Below, piece after piece: positions 45,262 through 53,825 of a stretch of DNA of 64,000 nt. The position numbers and the translations under genes were made by a program. The notes under the pieces were generated by a model that searched no databases, was not told where the DNA came from, and saw nothing but the letters and a program-made list of their open reading frames with translations. The DNA comes from Bacillus pseudomycoides (GTDB taxonomy: Bacteria; Bacillota; Bacilli; Bacillales; Bacillaceae_G), in contig NZ_NVOY01000032.1 in assembly GCF_002551005.1 (NCBI RefSeq), forward strand, positions 54,859-118,858, given 5' to 3'. Each line of letters starts with the position of its first letter. Position 1 is the first letter of the stretch.

Positions 45262-46319
45262 ATGATGAAGACAGAAAAAGAATATGCAACTTATCAAATT
45301 TGGATCAATAAAGGTCATAAGTTTTACTCTTACTTCTTAGAAATGTGTCAAAACGCAAAAAATCTCTACAATACAACAAACTTCTACATTCGCCAAGTGT
45401 ATACGGCCATGCGTACAGAGAAATTTTTATAACCACTTCAACAAGAAGTTTTCTATACATTACAAAAACATATCGGAACCATGAATTAAATATCGGTAAA
45501 TTGTTTGGACATATCGAAAATCTAAAAGAGGTACGTGTTTCTCCTGCTTACAGGAAGTTTAAATTGGAAATTGTGACAGAACAGTCCGAGCCACCACCTA
45601 AGCATGTTGACAACAATCGTTATATGAGTGTTGATTTAGGAATCGATAACATTGCAACCATTGTAACAAATACAGGGGCTACTCCTGTGTTAATAAAGGG
45701 CAATGTCATCAAAAGTATCAATCAATACTACAACAAACAAAAGGCACATTTATTGGGCATCCTTCGTCATGGAAAAGAACCAAAAGAAGGATCACATACA
45801 TCAAAACGTTTAGAAAGGCTTCATGAGAAACGGTTTCTAAAAATAAAAGATCTCTTTCATAAAATGAGTTATCATATTGTTCAGTTTGCAGTTCAACAGG
45901 AGCTTTCTACGATTATGATTGGGAAAAATATAGCATGGAAACAAAACAGTGAGATGGGAAAACGACAGAATCAAACCTTTTGCCATATCCCACATAATCT
46001 ACTTATTGAAATGATCACTTACAAGGCGAAGCGACAGGGTATCATGGTACAAGTTGTGGAAGAATCGTATACAAGCAAAGCATCCTTTATAGACAATGAT
46101 ACAATTCCTACTTACGGTGAGGAAGACATCCCTGTATTCAGTGGAAAGCGTCTCAAACGTGGCTTGTATCGTACGAAAGAAAACAAACTACTGAATGCAG
46201 ATGTGAATGGTGCCTATAACATCTTAAAAAAAGCAGTTCCAAAGGCATTTGCTGATGGAATAGAGGAGTTGTGCCATCAGGTAGCTGTGTCAACTCCACT
46301 CGTGTTAAGCATCTTTTGA
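45262..46319 (+). pseudogene. tnpB: tnpB (IS605 OrfB) pseudogene
   Basis: AGGAGGTG at 45251 and ATG 45262 open the true N-terminus (KTEKEYATYQIWINKGHKFY ... RTEKFL), stopped by TAA at 45430, most simply CAA turned TAA since PLQQEVFYTLQKHI follows in frame. Near 45485 the sequence jumps frame and lacks about 100 family codons, then continues as GKLFGHIENLKEVRVSP. The RuvC part is intact: DLGIDN, the alternative acidic motif VVEESYTSKASF, and NADVNGAYNI. IGKN stands where many TnpB have the second Glu, and the CxxC zinc-finger pairs are absent, as in the Bacillus subgroup I recall. Confidence 0.85.
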
Positions 46320-46372
46320 AGAAGATACACGAGAAACCCCCACTTCGAGATCTGGAGGAGATAAGTGGCGGG
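46230..46372 (+). ncRNA. Candidate omega RNA region of the tnpB element
   Basis: TnpB guide RNAs come from the 3' end of tnpB and run to the right end of the element. Here that interval ends in the GC-rich right-end hairpin, and the guide would be the bases after about 46373. Placement is by family knowledge; with tnpB broken it is probably unused, although it could act with another TnpB. Confidence 0.35.
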
Positions 46373-46386
46373 AGTTTTCATACAGG

Positions 46387-46794
46387 GAATAAGATGAGAT
46401 ATGCTAAAAATATTTTTAAATGTATAGGTATAAACCAGATACACGAGGAGAATACAAAGCGAAAAACAAGGATAACGATATAGGGGATAAAAGGCTTGAA
46501 GAGTATAAAATGAAAAGTAATATAGAGTGGGATTTGATCTTTCATTAATGGGCAGTAAGACATCACTTTAAGATTGAGAGAGAAGCAAAGAAGATAAGGG
46601 GATAAGACATTGTGAAATGAAGTAAATGAACAAGTTCTGTTGCAAAGTTTTTGAAACTTATATAAAAGGGAAAGGCGAAGTCTTGAATTAGACTCCGCCT
46701 TTTCGGTGTATAATGAATTGTTAAATGATTATTTAACGATGTAATCCTAGATTCTCTATGTTTTGGACAAAGTTGTAACAGAAGTGATATTTCC
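46387..46794 (-). repeat. Duplicated 3' flank, copy 2
   Basis: Counterpart of 38998-39403, now separated from its leader by the tnpB element. It also contains a shortened relative of the 16651 repeat at 46542-46606 (ATGGGCAGTAAGACATCAC, AAAGAAGATAAGG). Confidence 0.75.
46671..46705 (-). terminator. Terminator of the upstream B-type gene
   Basis: AAAGGCGAAGTCTTGAATTAGACTCCGCCTTTT, 90 bases after the stop. Confidence 0.75.
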
Positions 46795-47934
46795 CTATTG
46801 TTGTGGGGTAACAGGTGCCACTTTTAATTCTTTGATCTCTTCTTTTAATGTGGCTGCATCTGTTTTAAATGTTTTCCAACTATCTTTAGCTGCATCCAAG
46901 TTAGGTTTTAAGAATTTAAATTTGTTTTGATCAGTTTTTTCAGATGTATTCTCAATCTGTTGCAGTACCGCTGTATATTGAGAATCTAAATTATTCCATT
47001 GCGTGGACATATAAGTAAGAGCATTAATAGCTCCGTCAATCGCATTATGCATCTCATTAATATTATTATACGTAACTCCAACTACACGGTTTAGTGTTAC
47101 TTTATGATCTACAGGCTGATTTACTTTTTCTAATAATGGTGCTACTAACGGCTGTAAATCTTTTAATTGATCTTCTGCTACAATTACTATTATACCACCA
47201 ATCAACGGTAGGCCTAAAACGGTACCCTTCATTACATTGAATCCATCAGATTTTAATTTGTTATAATGATTTATTTTCGCTAAAATTTCATCTAGACGCT
47301 TTTGATCCTCTTCAATACCAGCTTCTTGCTTTTTTAAAATTGACTGCAAGAGATCTTTATGATCTCCAAATGCTTTAACATCTTGTCCAATATTGTCTTT
47401 AAACTTAGTTAATTCTTGTATTAATTTTTGTGTGTACTCTTGGTTTTGTTGAATTTCAGCTCGTAAATCTGTAATCCCTTCTTTTAAAGTATCTCCATCC
47501 CCTTCATTAATTGCCTCTACTAACGCATCATAATAATTGTCAAATTGTGTATCGTATTCAATAATGCCTGTCAATGTATTTAAAAGATGTCTTTTTCCTT
47601 GTGTGTCCCATTTAACAGCATGTGCTCTTGCATTCTTTTGATCTTGTATAATTTGATCAGGTAAATTTGTATGACCTTCCACATCAATTCTTGCAAAATT
47701 CACATCTGGATTATTAATTAACATATAAGAATATCCATTCATAGATTTTGCAAATACCCCAGCATCTTGCAAAGCTGTTTTCATCTGTTCTTTATTTGCT
47801 GAAAGAGACATATCTCCAGTGTTAGTTTGTTCAATTTCACTTGCAAAAGCTGTTACTGGTGTAACTACACTAGCTGTTGTAATAGTTAAAAATGTTGATA
47901 CAGCAAGTAGTTTGTAAGGGATTTTATTTAGCAT
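46795..47934 (-). CDS. Extra HBL B-type component with its own PlcR promoter
   Basis: A 379-residue secreted HBL-family protein. The signal peptide is nearly that of the gene at 39404 (MLNKIPYKLLAVSTFLTITT), but the tongue (FNVMKGTVLGLPLIGGIIVIVA) is HblA-like, and it ends HblA-like (KEEIKELKVAPVTPQQ). A short insert (PLLEKVNQPVDHKV) lengthens the helix after the tongue. It is alone on its transcript, with a leader homologous to the hblC and hblB leaders. It is likely a stand-alone binding component that can mix with L1 and L2. Confidence 0.87.
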   Translation of the reverse strand: MLNKIPYKLLAVSTFLTITTASVVTPVTAFASEIEQTNTGDMSLSANKEQMKTALQDAGVFAKSMNGYSYMLINNPDVNFARIDVEGHTNLPDQIIQDQKNARAHAVKWDTQGKRHLLNTLTGIIEYDTQFDNYYDALVEAINEGDGDTLKEGITDLRAEIQQNQEYTQKLIQELTKFKDNIGQDVKAFGDHKDLLQSILKKQEAGIEEDQKRLDEILAKINHYNKLKSDGFNVMKGTVLGLPLIGGIIVIVAEDQLKDLQPLVAPLLEKVNQPVDHKVTLNRVVGVTYNNINEMHNAIDGAINALTYMSTQWNNLDSQYTAVLQQIENTSEKTDQNKFKFLKPNLDAAKDSWKTFKTDAATLKEEIKELKVAPVTPQQ

Positions 47935-48450
47935 TTCATATTCCTCCGTAGATTGTGATTTTAAGTTTTATATTCCTAAATCTTCAACGAACTGCTGTTG
48001 CGCTCTCTCCTTGCGCAAGCTTAAGAAAGAAGAGTTCTTTCTGATAGAGTGTTAAAAACTCTCGTTATTATTTACTTCCATAGAATGTAAGGTCCTTACG
48101 CCCCCATTTAAACACTATGTTTTTAAGAAGTAAACAATAAAATTCCATTATTTATATTTGAAAATTCAGATGTTTTGTGTTCGTATCAGAAAAAACATTA
48201 TATTTTAAAAATTAAATAGAACAAATTAATTCACTAAGTAAAATAATTATACTCTGATATATTAATTTTAAAATGAAATGGTTTTCATTGATTTATATTA
48301 ATCTCTTACTGAAAAATGTTTTTAATATAACTTAATAGCGCTTTATATATCGTTTTACTTTATTTGTAAAATGCAAAATTGCATATAAATATAGTTAAAT
48401 TAACCGTAAAAAAACATAAAATTATTATCTTATGAATAGTAATTATGTTT
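47935..48450 (-). promoter_or_regulatory. Long leader and PlcR-controlled promoter of the upstream B-type gene
   Basis: Third leader copy: AACTCTCGTTATTATTTACT, GTAAGGTCCTTACGCCCC, TTTTTAATATAACTTAATAG and the PlcR box. Homology ends at 48450, exactly where a fragment of the 16651 repeat family begins. Confidence 0.8.
48370..48385. promoter_or_regulatory. PlcR box (upstream B-type unit)
   Basis: AATGCAAAATTGCATA, identical to the box of the hblB unit. Confidence 0.82.
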
Positions 48451-48452
48451 TC

Positions 48453-48505
48453 TATAAAGTGAAACTTCCATGAGTGGGAGGGCCTCATCCCACACTAATG
48501 GTTAG
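48453..48505 (-). repeat. Fragment of the 16651 repeat family, inverted
   Basis: TATAAAGTGAAACTTCCATG is the reverse complement of the right end of that family, followed by GTGGGAGGGCCTCATCCCAC, which folds. The remaining 300 bases to the nuclease gene hold only a short degraded stretch and the promoter. Confidence 0.6.
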
Positions 48506-48803
48506 TTGATAATAGAGAAATTACAAGAGCGTAAATTAGTAGAAATACAATTATGTATGGGCGCTTTTCAATATGCAAAAACCAACCTTAATAATTTGAT
48601 TTGTTAGAGTAGTAGGGAGGTGAATTTGCGGAAGACGTAACATATAGTAGTACCTATTTTACAAAATGATCGGTTTGCAAATTTCTTTAATCACTTTAGT
48701 AGAATATAAGACAATTACGATAAAATGTGACAAATATGAACTCGTATATTTGTTAATATAGATGAGGTAATTATTTATATCATTGTTCTAGGGGGATTAC
48801 TAA

Positions 48804-49832
48804 ATGTTGAAAAAGTTAGCTACATTACTTCTTTGTAGCATGTTTGCCTTTAATTTAGCTGCATGCAGCAATAATGCGAAGGCGACAGAAACGAAAGATG
48901 TAAAGACAGAGGAAGAAAAAAAGGAAGAAGAATTAAAAAAGATTGAGGAACAAAAGAAGCAAGAAGAGGAACAGAAAAAGCAGGAAGAATTGAAGAAACA
49001 ACAAGAAAGCAGCGCTTATGAAGATGTGGCAATGACAGATCGAGAAAATAACACGCCAAACAGTGCTGAAAATAAAGTGCAAAACGAAAATTTAGTGAAT
49101 GATTCGATTCATCATATTGATGATGAAAAAAATAAAATGAATACGAATCGCGTTGTAAACGCAACTGTACTTAAAAATATTGACGGAGATACGTTGAAAG
49201 TGAAATTAGAGAATGGAAAAGAAGAAACAGTGCGCTTTTTGCTTGTTGATACACCGGAAATAAAGCACCCTCGTCTAGGTGTGCAGCCATTCGGACCAGA
49301 AGCAAGTGCATTCACGAAGAAATACGCAAGCGAAGGAAAGAAAATTCAGCTTGAATTAGATGTAAGCGAGCGTGAAAAATACGGACGTCTATTAGCTTAT
49401 GTATGGGTAGATGGACAAATGTTAAACCGCTTATTAGTTGAACAGGGGTTAGCACGCGTGGCATATGTATATGCTCAGAATACAAAGTATGTTGATTATT
49501 TACGCGAATTTCAAACAAAGGCACAGGCAAATAAGAAAGGTATTTGGAGTGTAGAAAACTATGCAACCGATAATGGCTTTGATAAAAATAAAACAGCAAA
49601 TCCTGCCGCGCCTGCACCAGCTCCAAAGCAATCACAACCTGCGCCAACTGAAACACAGCCAAAGCTAGAACAGAAACAACAACAACCAAATAACAACTTA
49701 CCACAAGGTGAATACCATTTTAGCAGTTGTAAAGAAGCAAAAGCAGCCGGGTTCTCCAATATTCCGAAAGGTCATCCAGCCTATTCGGCTAAGTTAGACC
49801 GAGATGGCGATGGAATTGCTTGTGATAAGTAA
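48804..49832 (+). CDS. Secreted lipoprotein nuclease, SNase plus Excalibur domains
   Basis: A 342-residue lipoprotein: signal peptide with lipobox LAAC near residue 21, a Lys/Glu-rich coiled linker (35-75), then a staphylococcal-nuclease domain (about 115-250). Catalytic-type residues are visible: D in NIDGDTLKV, R in VRFLLVDTPE and R in EREKYGRLLAYVWVDG. A Pro-rich linker leads to a C-terminal Excalibur calcium-binding domain (YHFSSCKEAKAAG ... LDRDGDGIACDK). It should degrade DNA or RNA outside the cell. CTAGGGGGATTACTAA precedes the ATG. Confidence 0.9.
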   Translation: MLKKLATLLLCSMFAFNLAACSNNAKATETKDVKTEEEKKEEELKKIEEQKKQEEEQKKQEELKKQQESSAYEDVAMTDRENNTPNSAENKVQNENLVNDSIHHIDDEKNKMNTNRVVNATVLKNIDGDTLKVKLENGKEETVRFLLVDTPEIKHPRLGVQPFGPEASAFTKKYASEGKKIQLELDVSEREKYGRLLAYVWVDGQMLNRLLVEQGLARVAYVYAQNTKYVDYLREFQTKAQANKKGIWSVENYATDNGFDKNKTANPAAPAPAPKQSQPAPTETQPKLEQKQQQPNNNLPQGEYHFSSCKEAKAAGFSNIPKGHPAYSAKLDRDGDGIACDK

Positions 49833-49839
49833 ATACAAA

Positions 49840-49892
49840 AAAAGCTGTTTCCAAAATGTCGTTATGCAAAGACATTTTGGAACAGCTTCTTT
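49840..49892 (+). terminator. Terminator of the nuclease gene
   Basis: AAGCTGTTTCCAAAATGTC and GACATTTTGGAACAGCTT pair over about 18 bp with one bulge, followed by CTTTCTTT. Confidence 0.85.
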
Positions 49893-49900
49893 CTTTGGCA

Positions 49901-50017
49901 TCAGCAGCCGAATCCGCCTCCAAAACAACTACAACCGATTATGATTAACAGAATAAACAACACAATCAGTAAGGCAAATCCGCCACCGAAGCCACCACAA
50001 CCAGCTCCAAAACCCAT
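49901..50017 (-). CDS. YjcZ-family small sporulation protein
   Basis: A 38-residue protein: Gly/Cys-rich head MGFGAGCGGFGGGF, one helix ALLIVLFILLIIIGCSC and tail FGGGFGC. This is the YjcZ family pattern of tiny membrane proteins made during sporulation in Bacillus. GGAGGAATAAATT precedes the ATG. Several paralogues are usual in the B. cereus group. The gene is convergent with the nuclease and shares its terminator region. Confidence 0.9.
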   Translation of the reverse strand: MGFGAGCGGFGGGFALLIVLFILLIIIGCSCFGGGFGC

Positions 50018-50173
50018 AATTTATTCCTCCTTTTAATAGAAACCAACAATGAGAGCTACAGTTAGAGATCTTTCGGCGGATTTACAATACATTATGTGTC
50101 CTAGAACGATAGAGTGCATGGTTTAAAAAATGATTTTTGTCGCTTATGAAAAAGAGTCTGAGGATGTTGATAC

Positions 50174-50929
50174 TTATAATACGGCGTGTTTTTGTCGGTA
50201 GTGTCTAGGAGTAATATTCGTGTACTTTTTGAAACCCTTTGGGAAATAACTTTGATCGTTAAAGTTAAGCCAATTACAAATATCAGATAATGGATATGTA
50301 GTTAATGTTAATAATTTTTTTACTTCTTCTACTCGTTCCCTCTGAATATATTCACTTAAAGAGATACCTACTTCTTCTCTAAATAATTTAGATAAATAAG
50401 TGGGATGTACATGAATAGCACTAGCAATATCATTGAGAGTTATTTCATGGTAAATATTTTTCGTAATATGATTTAGGCACATGGAAATCGTATTCGAATG
50501 CTTGTGAACATTGTATTCTCTAACACGATCTGCAAAAGTACATAAAGCATCTTCTATTAATCTATTAACAGAGTACATGTTATCTAGTTGTTCTATGGTT
50601 TGTATATATAAAGCACTAAACGAAAAAGCAATTTCTGATGGGAGATTACCATCTATTGCATATCGAGTAGCTAGAGTAATGGCAATAATTCCATTATTTT
50701 TTTGGTTTCGGAGTTGATTTCCTTTTGATAAAGTTTCGGCATCTTCTTGTGAGAATCCATACGCATATTCTATTACTTTTTCCTTGTTTCCCTCCTTGAT
50801 GTTTGTGAAAAATTTCCGTTCTAATGATATATCATAATTACTTAGATTATTTTGACGACGTGTTGAAATATATACATCGGGATTCACAATTGTATAGGAG
50901 GGTTTTTCTAATAATTTATTTTTTTCCAA
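50174..50929 (-). CDS. AraC-family transcriptional regulator
   Basis: A 251-residue regulator. The C-terminal 100 residues hold the two AraC helix-turn-helices: ITLNDIASAIHVHPTYLSKLFREEVGISLSEYI and YPLSDICNWLNFNDQSYFPKGFKKYTNITPRHYR. The N-terminal half (1-145) has no Cys or cupin motif I can name and is similar in layout to YesN-type helical sensing regions. It stands alone beside the accessory island. Its target is unknown; it might act on the neighbouring exoprotein genes. Confidence 0.87.
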   Translation of the reverse strand: MEKNKLLEKPSYTIVNPDVYISTRRQNNLSNYDISLERKFFTNIKEGNKEKVIEYAYGFSQEDAETLSKGNQLRNQKNNGIIAITLATRYAIDGNLPSEIAFSFSALYIQTIEQLDNMYSVNRLIEDALCTFADRVREYNVHKHSNTISMCLNHITKNIYHEITLNDIASAIHVHPTYLSKLFREEVGISLSEYIQRERVEEVKKLLTLTTYPLSDICNWLNFNDQSYFPKGFKKYTNITPRHYRQKHAVL

Positions 50930-51021
50930 ACGGTTTCTACATCTAATTTTTTATTATAAATCATGTAGTATAAAAAAATGCCTATATGAATTAAAGTGAT
51001 TTTTTTAATCATAGGTACTGG

Positions 51022-51108
51022 ATGGTAGGAGTTTCAATGGCTACTTTAGGGGGGCTTACGCTGACCATCTATATAAGAAAGAAAAAACAGAGAGAAAAGT
51101 TAGATTAA
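51022..51108 (+). pseudogene. Remnant of a sortase-anchored protein's C-terminal tail
   Basis: A 28-codon frame, YWMVGVSMATLGGLTLTIYI followed by RKKKQREKLD and stop, looks like the hydrophobic plus basic tail of an LPXTG-type sorting signal. The LPXTG itself and the rest of the gene are absent. A terminator at 51185 follows, as expected for a gene end. Confidence 0.45.
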
Positions 51109-51184
51109 AAATTTTTTGTAGAGTAGTATGAGGACGAGGTGTATGTTCAATACGTTGGAGAACAGACAATTTATGGGTTGTTAT

Positions 51185-51232
51185 AAGGATTTGAATTTTT
51201 CTTGCAATAGAAAATTTGAATCCTTATTTTTG
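51185..51232 (+). terminator. Strong intrinsic terminator
   Basis: AAGGATTTGAATTTT and AAAATTTGAATCCTT form a perfect 15-bp stem followed by ATTTTTG. It probably once ended the truncated surface-protein gene. Confidence 0.75.
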
Positions 51233-51362
51233 TTTGGATATATGTTGGAGCATAATACGCTATTTAGCATGAAAAGAAAAAATAAGATGTTAAGGCATTG
51301 GCATAACAAGAATGTCCCTGTGTTCTGTGTTTTCTCTAAAAAATTAATAACGTCATCGTAAC

Positions 51363-51417
51363 AATGAAAGTTTTTTGTAAGACTTTTGTAATACTTATGA
51401 GAGAAAATTGAAAGATT
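51363..51417 (+). promoter_or_regulatory. 11-bp-phased direct repeats upstream of wall-binding protein 1
   Basis: Units on an 11-base pitch: TTTGTAAGACT (51374), TTTGTAATACT (51385), TATGAGAGAAA (51396), ATTGAAAGATT (51407). The same units recur at 56365 and 57189. This phasing suits an OmpR-family regulator, and the one encoded at 54563 is the obvious candidate. Confidence 0.6.
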
Positions 51418-51460
51418 TATTAGATATGATGAAGTCAAACATACTAAGCGGGGGAATAAA

Positions 51461-53710
51461 ATGAAAAAGAAATTTAAAACATCTGGAATTGGAAAGAAGG
51501 TAATCCCTGCAACAGCGGCACTAGGTATTTTGTTTTCTATGGCTCCTATTGCAGAAAATAAGGCTAGCGCAAGTATAGCTACCGTGCTTGATATAGGGAT
51601 TACTTCATTAGGTATAGTGAAAGACATTTATGAAGGACTAGGGATAGAGGTGGGAGATCCTGACTTAACAGATTACACTGGTCCTTATGCTGAAAATGTA
51701 TCTTATAGAGCTCCTAGTTTTAAATCTGGAGAATTTAATATTTCTATGCATCATACGAAAGATGATTCGAATTTTACTAGACCGGTTAAAGTACTTTATC
51801 CAAATGGAAAAAGTGAGATTCACAAATTAAAATCAGGGCAGCAGCTTAAGATTACAGAAGCGGGTACGATTGTAGATCTAAATCCTTATGCAGAATCAGC
51901 TTCTGAACACAATCTTCTTTACATTACACAAGAGCAATTGAATGAAGGGAAAACCGGAGTTGCACTTAACCAATCTATCACTATATATGTAGAAAAAACA
52001 TCTGGTCAAAATAGCATTCTTGTTGACGAATTTTATAAGAAGAGATTTGGAGCAAATTCCCTTGATGGCTTTAAAGGTTTAGGGGTAGACCGTTTCTCTT
52101 ATTTAACAGAAGAACAAAAGAAAGTCGCAACATTGACTTCCCATCCGGTAGACAGAACAGTTCTTTCGAATTATGTTACAAATAACCCTAAAGCTATTGC
52201 TGATTTTAATGACCGATCAACGAATGTATTAGCAAATGCTGAGTTCATTCTTGAAACACCTATTTCATTACCATTTATTACATTGAATGATGGTAAACCT
52301 TATCAAATTATTCCTTATAAAAAAGGAACAAATAAAGTAGTAGTAAAAACAGGTTCAAAATATCTTTCAGGAAAAGAAGGAAATAGTCTTCAATATTCAG
52401 ATTCAATTGGTGATGATGAAGTGTTTGAACTTGTTCAAATTGAAAATTCGGGTACAAATGAAGTTCAATTCCGTTTGAATAACAAAAATGGAGTAAGTTT
52501 GGCTGGTAATCAGTATATTTCTCAATTCGGGACGGATTGGAGTTTCAAATCTGAAATTCGTTTCACTGCAAAAAACAACAATGAGATTCATAATTGGCTA
52601 AGAGAGTGGTATCCGGGTAAAGAAAATGAGAAACAGAAGTATGATGAAGTAGAGATTAAAGATGCTGAAAAGGATCTTATGAAATGGTCTGCAAAAGATT
52701 CTTCTGGGAACGTGATAAAGAATAGTTGGGTAAACCGAGGCTCTGATTATTATTATGCAGGTTCTGATGGAATTTTCTTAAAGGGTTGGCATGAAATTGA
52801 AGGTAAGACATATTATTTTCACCCAGATCATTTTGGGGCAGTATTATCGACAAGTGGCTCAAATGGAAATCATGAAATTGATGGGAAGTACTACCACTTT
52901 GATGATAAAGGCGCCTTGCAACGATCAGCATGGAGAGGTCAAAACTATTCTGATGAGTCTGGAGCGTTTATTAAAGAAGGTTTCCGAGAAATCGATGGGA
53001 AAACATATTATTTCCAAAATTATGAGCCTACAAAGCAACTACGTCTAGAAGATCAACATGTCATTCTTCACTTTTCTGACAAAGGTGTGCTTGAGAGAGC
53101 TACTGATCTGAATGGAAAAGAACTAACTGGTCCTAAAACGGTTACTCTTGACGGAAAACAAGTAACATTTGAGAACGACGGTGCTAGTAGAAAAACAGGA
53201 TTGACTGGAAAGAGAGCGTTCCCTCAACCTGATGGAACGAAAAAGGATGCAATCCACTATTATAGCTTAGAAGATGGCGCTACTTATACTGGTTGGAAAA
53301 CAATTGATGGTAAAAAATATTATTTCAAAGATGGTGCAAACTATACTTTTGATGGTCATCAAGAAATTGATGGAAAAAGATATTATTTTAATCATGACGG
53401 AGAAGCTAAGCTAACAGGATTTGATAAAGCGAATGGTAAAATCTACTATTATGACGATAAAGGCGTAATGCAAACAGGCTGGAGAGAAATCAATGGTAAG
53501 TGGTATTACTTCCAGGATTCTGGAGAAGCTAAGATAGGCAAGTTCCAAGTTTGGGGATACTTCTTCCCTTATTATGGATACTTCCAGTACTATGCTAAAG
53601 ACGATGGTTCAATCTATCAAAACGAAACTGTTAGACTTGATACACAATATGGGCCTAAGGACGTTGTTTTTGATCATAATGGACATTATAAAGTGAAATG
53701 GAATAGTTAG
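51461..53710 (+). CDS. Secreted wall-binding-repeat protein, copy 1
   Basis: A 749-residue exoprotein. The signal peptide has an extended charged head (MKKKFKTSGIGKKVIPATAA) and ends near ASAS (about 40). A first unknown beta-rich domain (60-190) has KSGEFNISMHHTKDDSNFT and LKSGQQLKITEAGTIVDLNP. A second (260-400) has LNDGKPYQIIPYKKGTNKV and FRLNNKNGVSLAGNQYIS. The C-terminal half (430-749) carries some ten choline/glucan-binding-type repeats (GWKTIDGKKYYFKDG, GWREINGKWYYFQDSGEA). Such repeats bind wall polymers or glycans. A paralogue lies at 57312. The N-terminal domains' function is unknown; toxin or adhesin are both possible. Confidence 0.8.
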   Translation: MKKKFKTSGIGKKVIPATAALGILFSMAPIAENKASASIATVLDIGITSLGIVKDIYEGLGIEVGDPDLTDYTGPYAENVSYRAPSFKSGEFNISMHHTKDDSNFTRPVKVLYPNGKSEIHKLKSGQQLKITEAGTIVDLNPYAESASEHNLLYITQEQLNEGKTGVALNQSITIYVEKTSGQNSILVDEFYKKRFGANSLDGFKGLGVDRFSYLTEEQKKVATLTSHPVDRTVLSNYVTNNPKAIADFNDRSTNVLANAEFILETPISLPFITLNDGKPYQIIPYKKGTNKVVVKTGSKYLSGKEGNSLQYSDSIGDDEVFELVQIENSGTNEVQFRLNNKNGVSLAGNQYISQFGTDWSFKSEIRFTAKNNNEIHNWLREWYPGKENEKQKYDEVEIKDAEKDLMKWSAKDSSGNVIKNSWVNRGSDYYYAGSDGIFLKGWHEIEGKTYYFHPDHFGAVLSTSGSNGNHEIDGKYYHFDDKGALQRSAWRGQNYSDESGAFIKEGFREIDGKTYYFQNYEPTKQLRLEDQHVILHFSDKGVLERATDLNGKELTGPKTVTLDGKQVTFENDGASRKTGLTGKRAFPQPDGTKKDAIHYYSLEDGATYTGWKTIDGKKYYFKDGANYTFDGHQEIDGKRYYFNHDGEAKLTGFDKANGKIYYYDDKGVMQTGWREINGKWYYFQDSGEAKIGKFQVWGYFFPYYGYFQYYAKDDGSIYQNETVRLDTQYGPKDVVFDHNGHYKVKWNS

Positions 53711-53746
53711 GATAATACCCAAAATATGAGGTAAAGCAAGAAATCA

Positions 53747-53795
53747 TAAGACTGCAAAACATTTCTTTTTGAAAGTTTTGCAGTCTGTTTCTATT
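53747..53795 (+). terminator. Terminator of wall-binding protein 1
   Basis: AGACTGCAAAAC ... GTTTTGCAGTCT with a T-rich loop, followed by GTTTCT. Confidence 0.78.
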
Positions 53796-53825
53796 TATAG
53801 GAGAGGTAATATATAAATATTAAGA

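Larger units (their letters stand above)
45100..46380 (+). mobile_element. Decayed IS200/IS605-type tnpB-only element
   Basis: The left end has a subterminal hairpin at 45111-45170 (GGCAAGAAAACCCCATCTT pairing with AAGGTGGGGATAAATTGCC). The right end has a hairpin at 46337-46372 (CCCCCACTT ... AAGTGGCGGG). Between them lies a broken tnpB and no tnpA. Such hairpin ends without terminal inverted repeats are typical of the family. It sits inside the duplicated hbl spacer. Confidence 0.75.
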
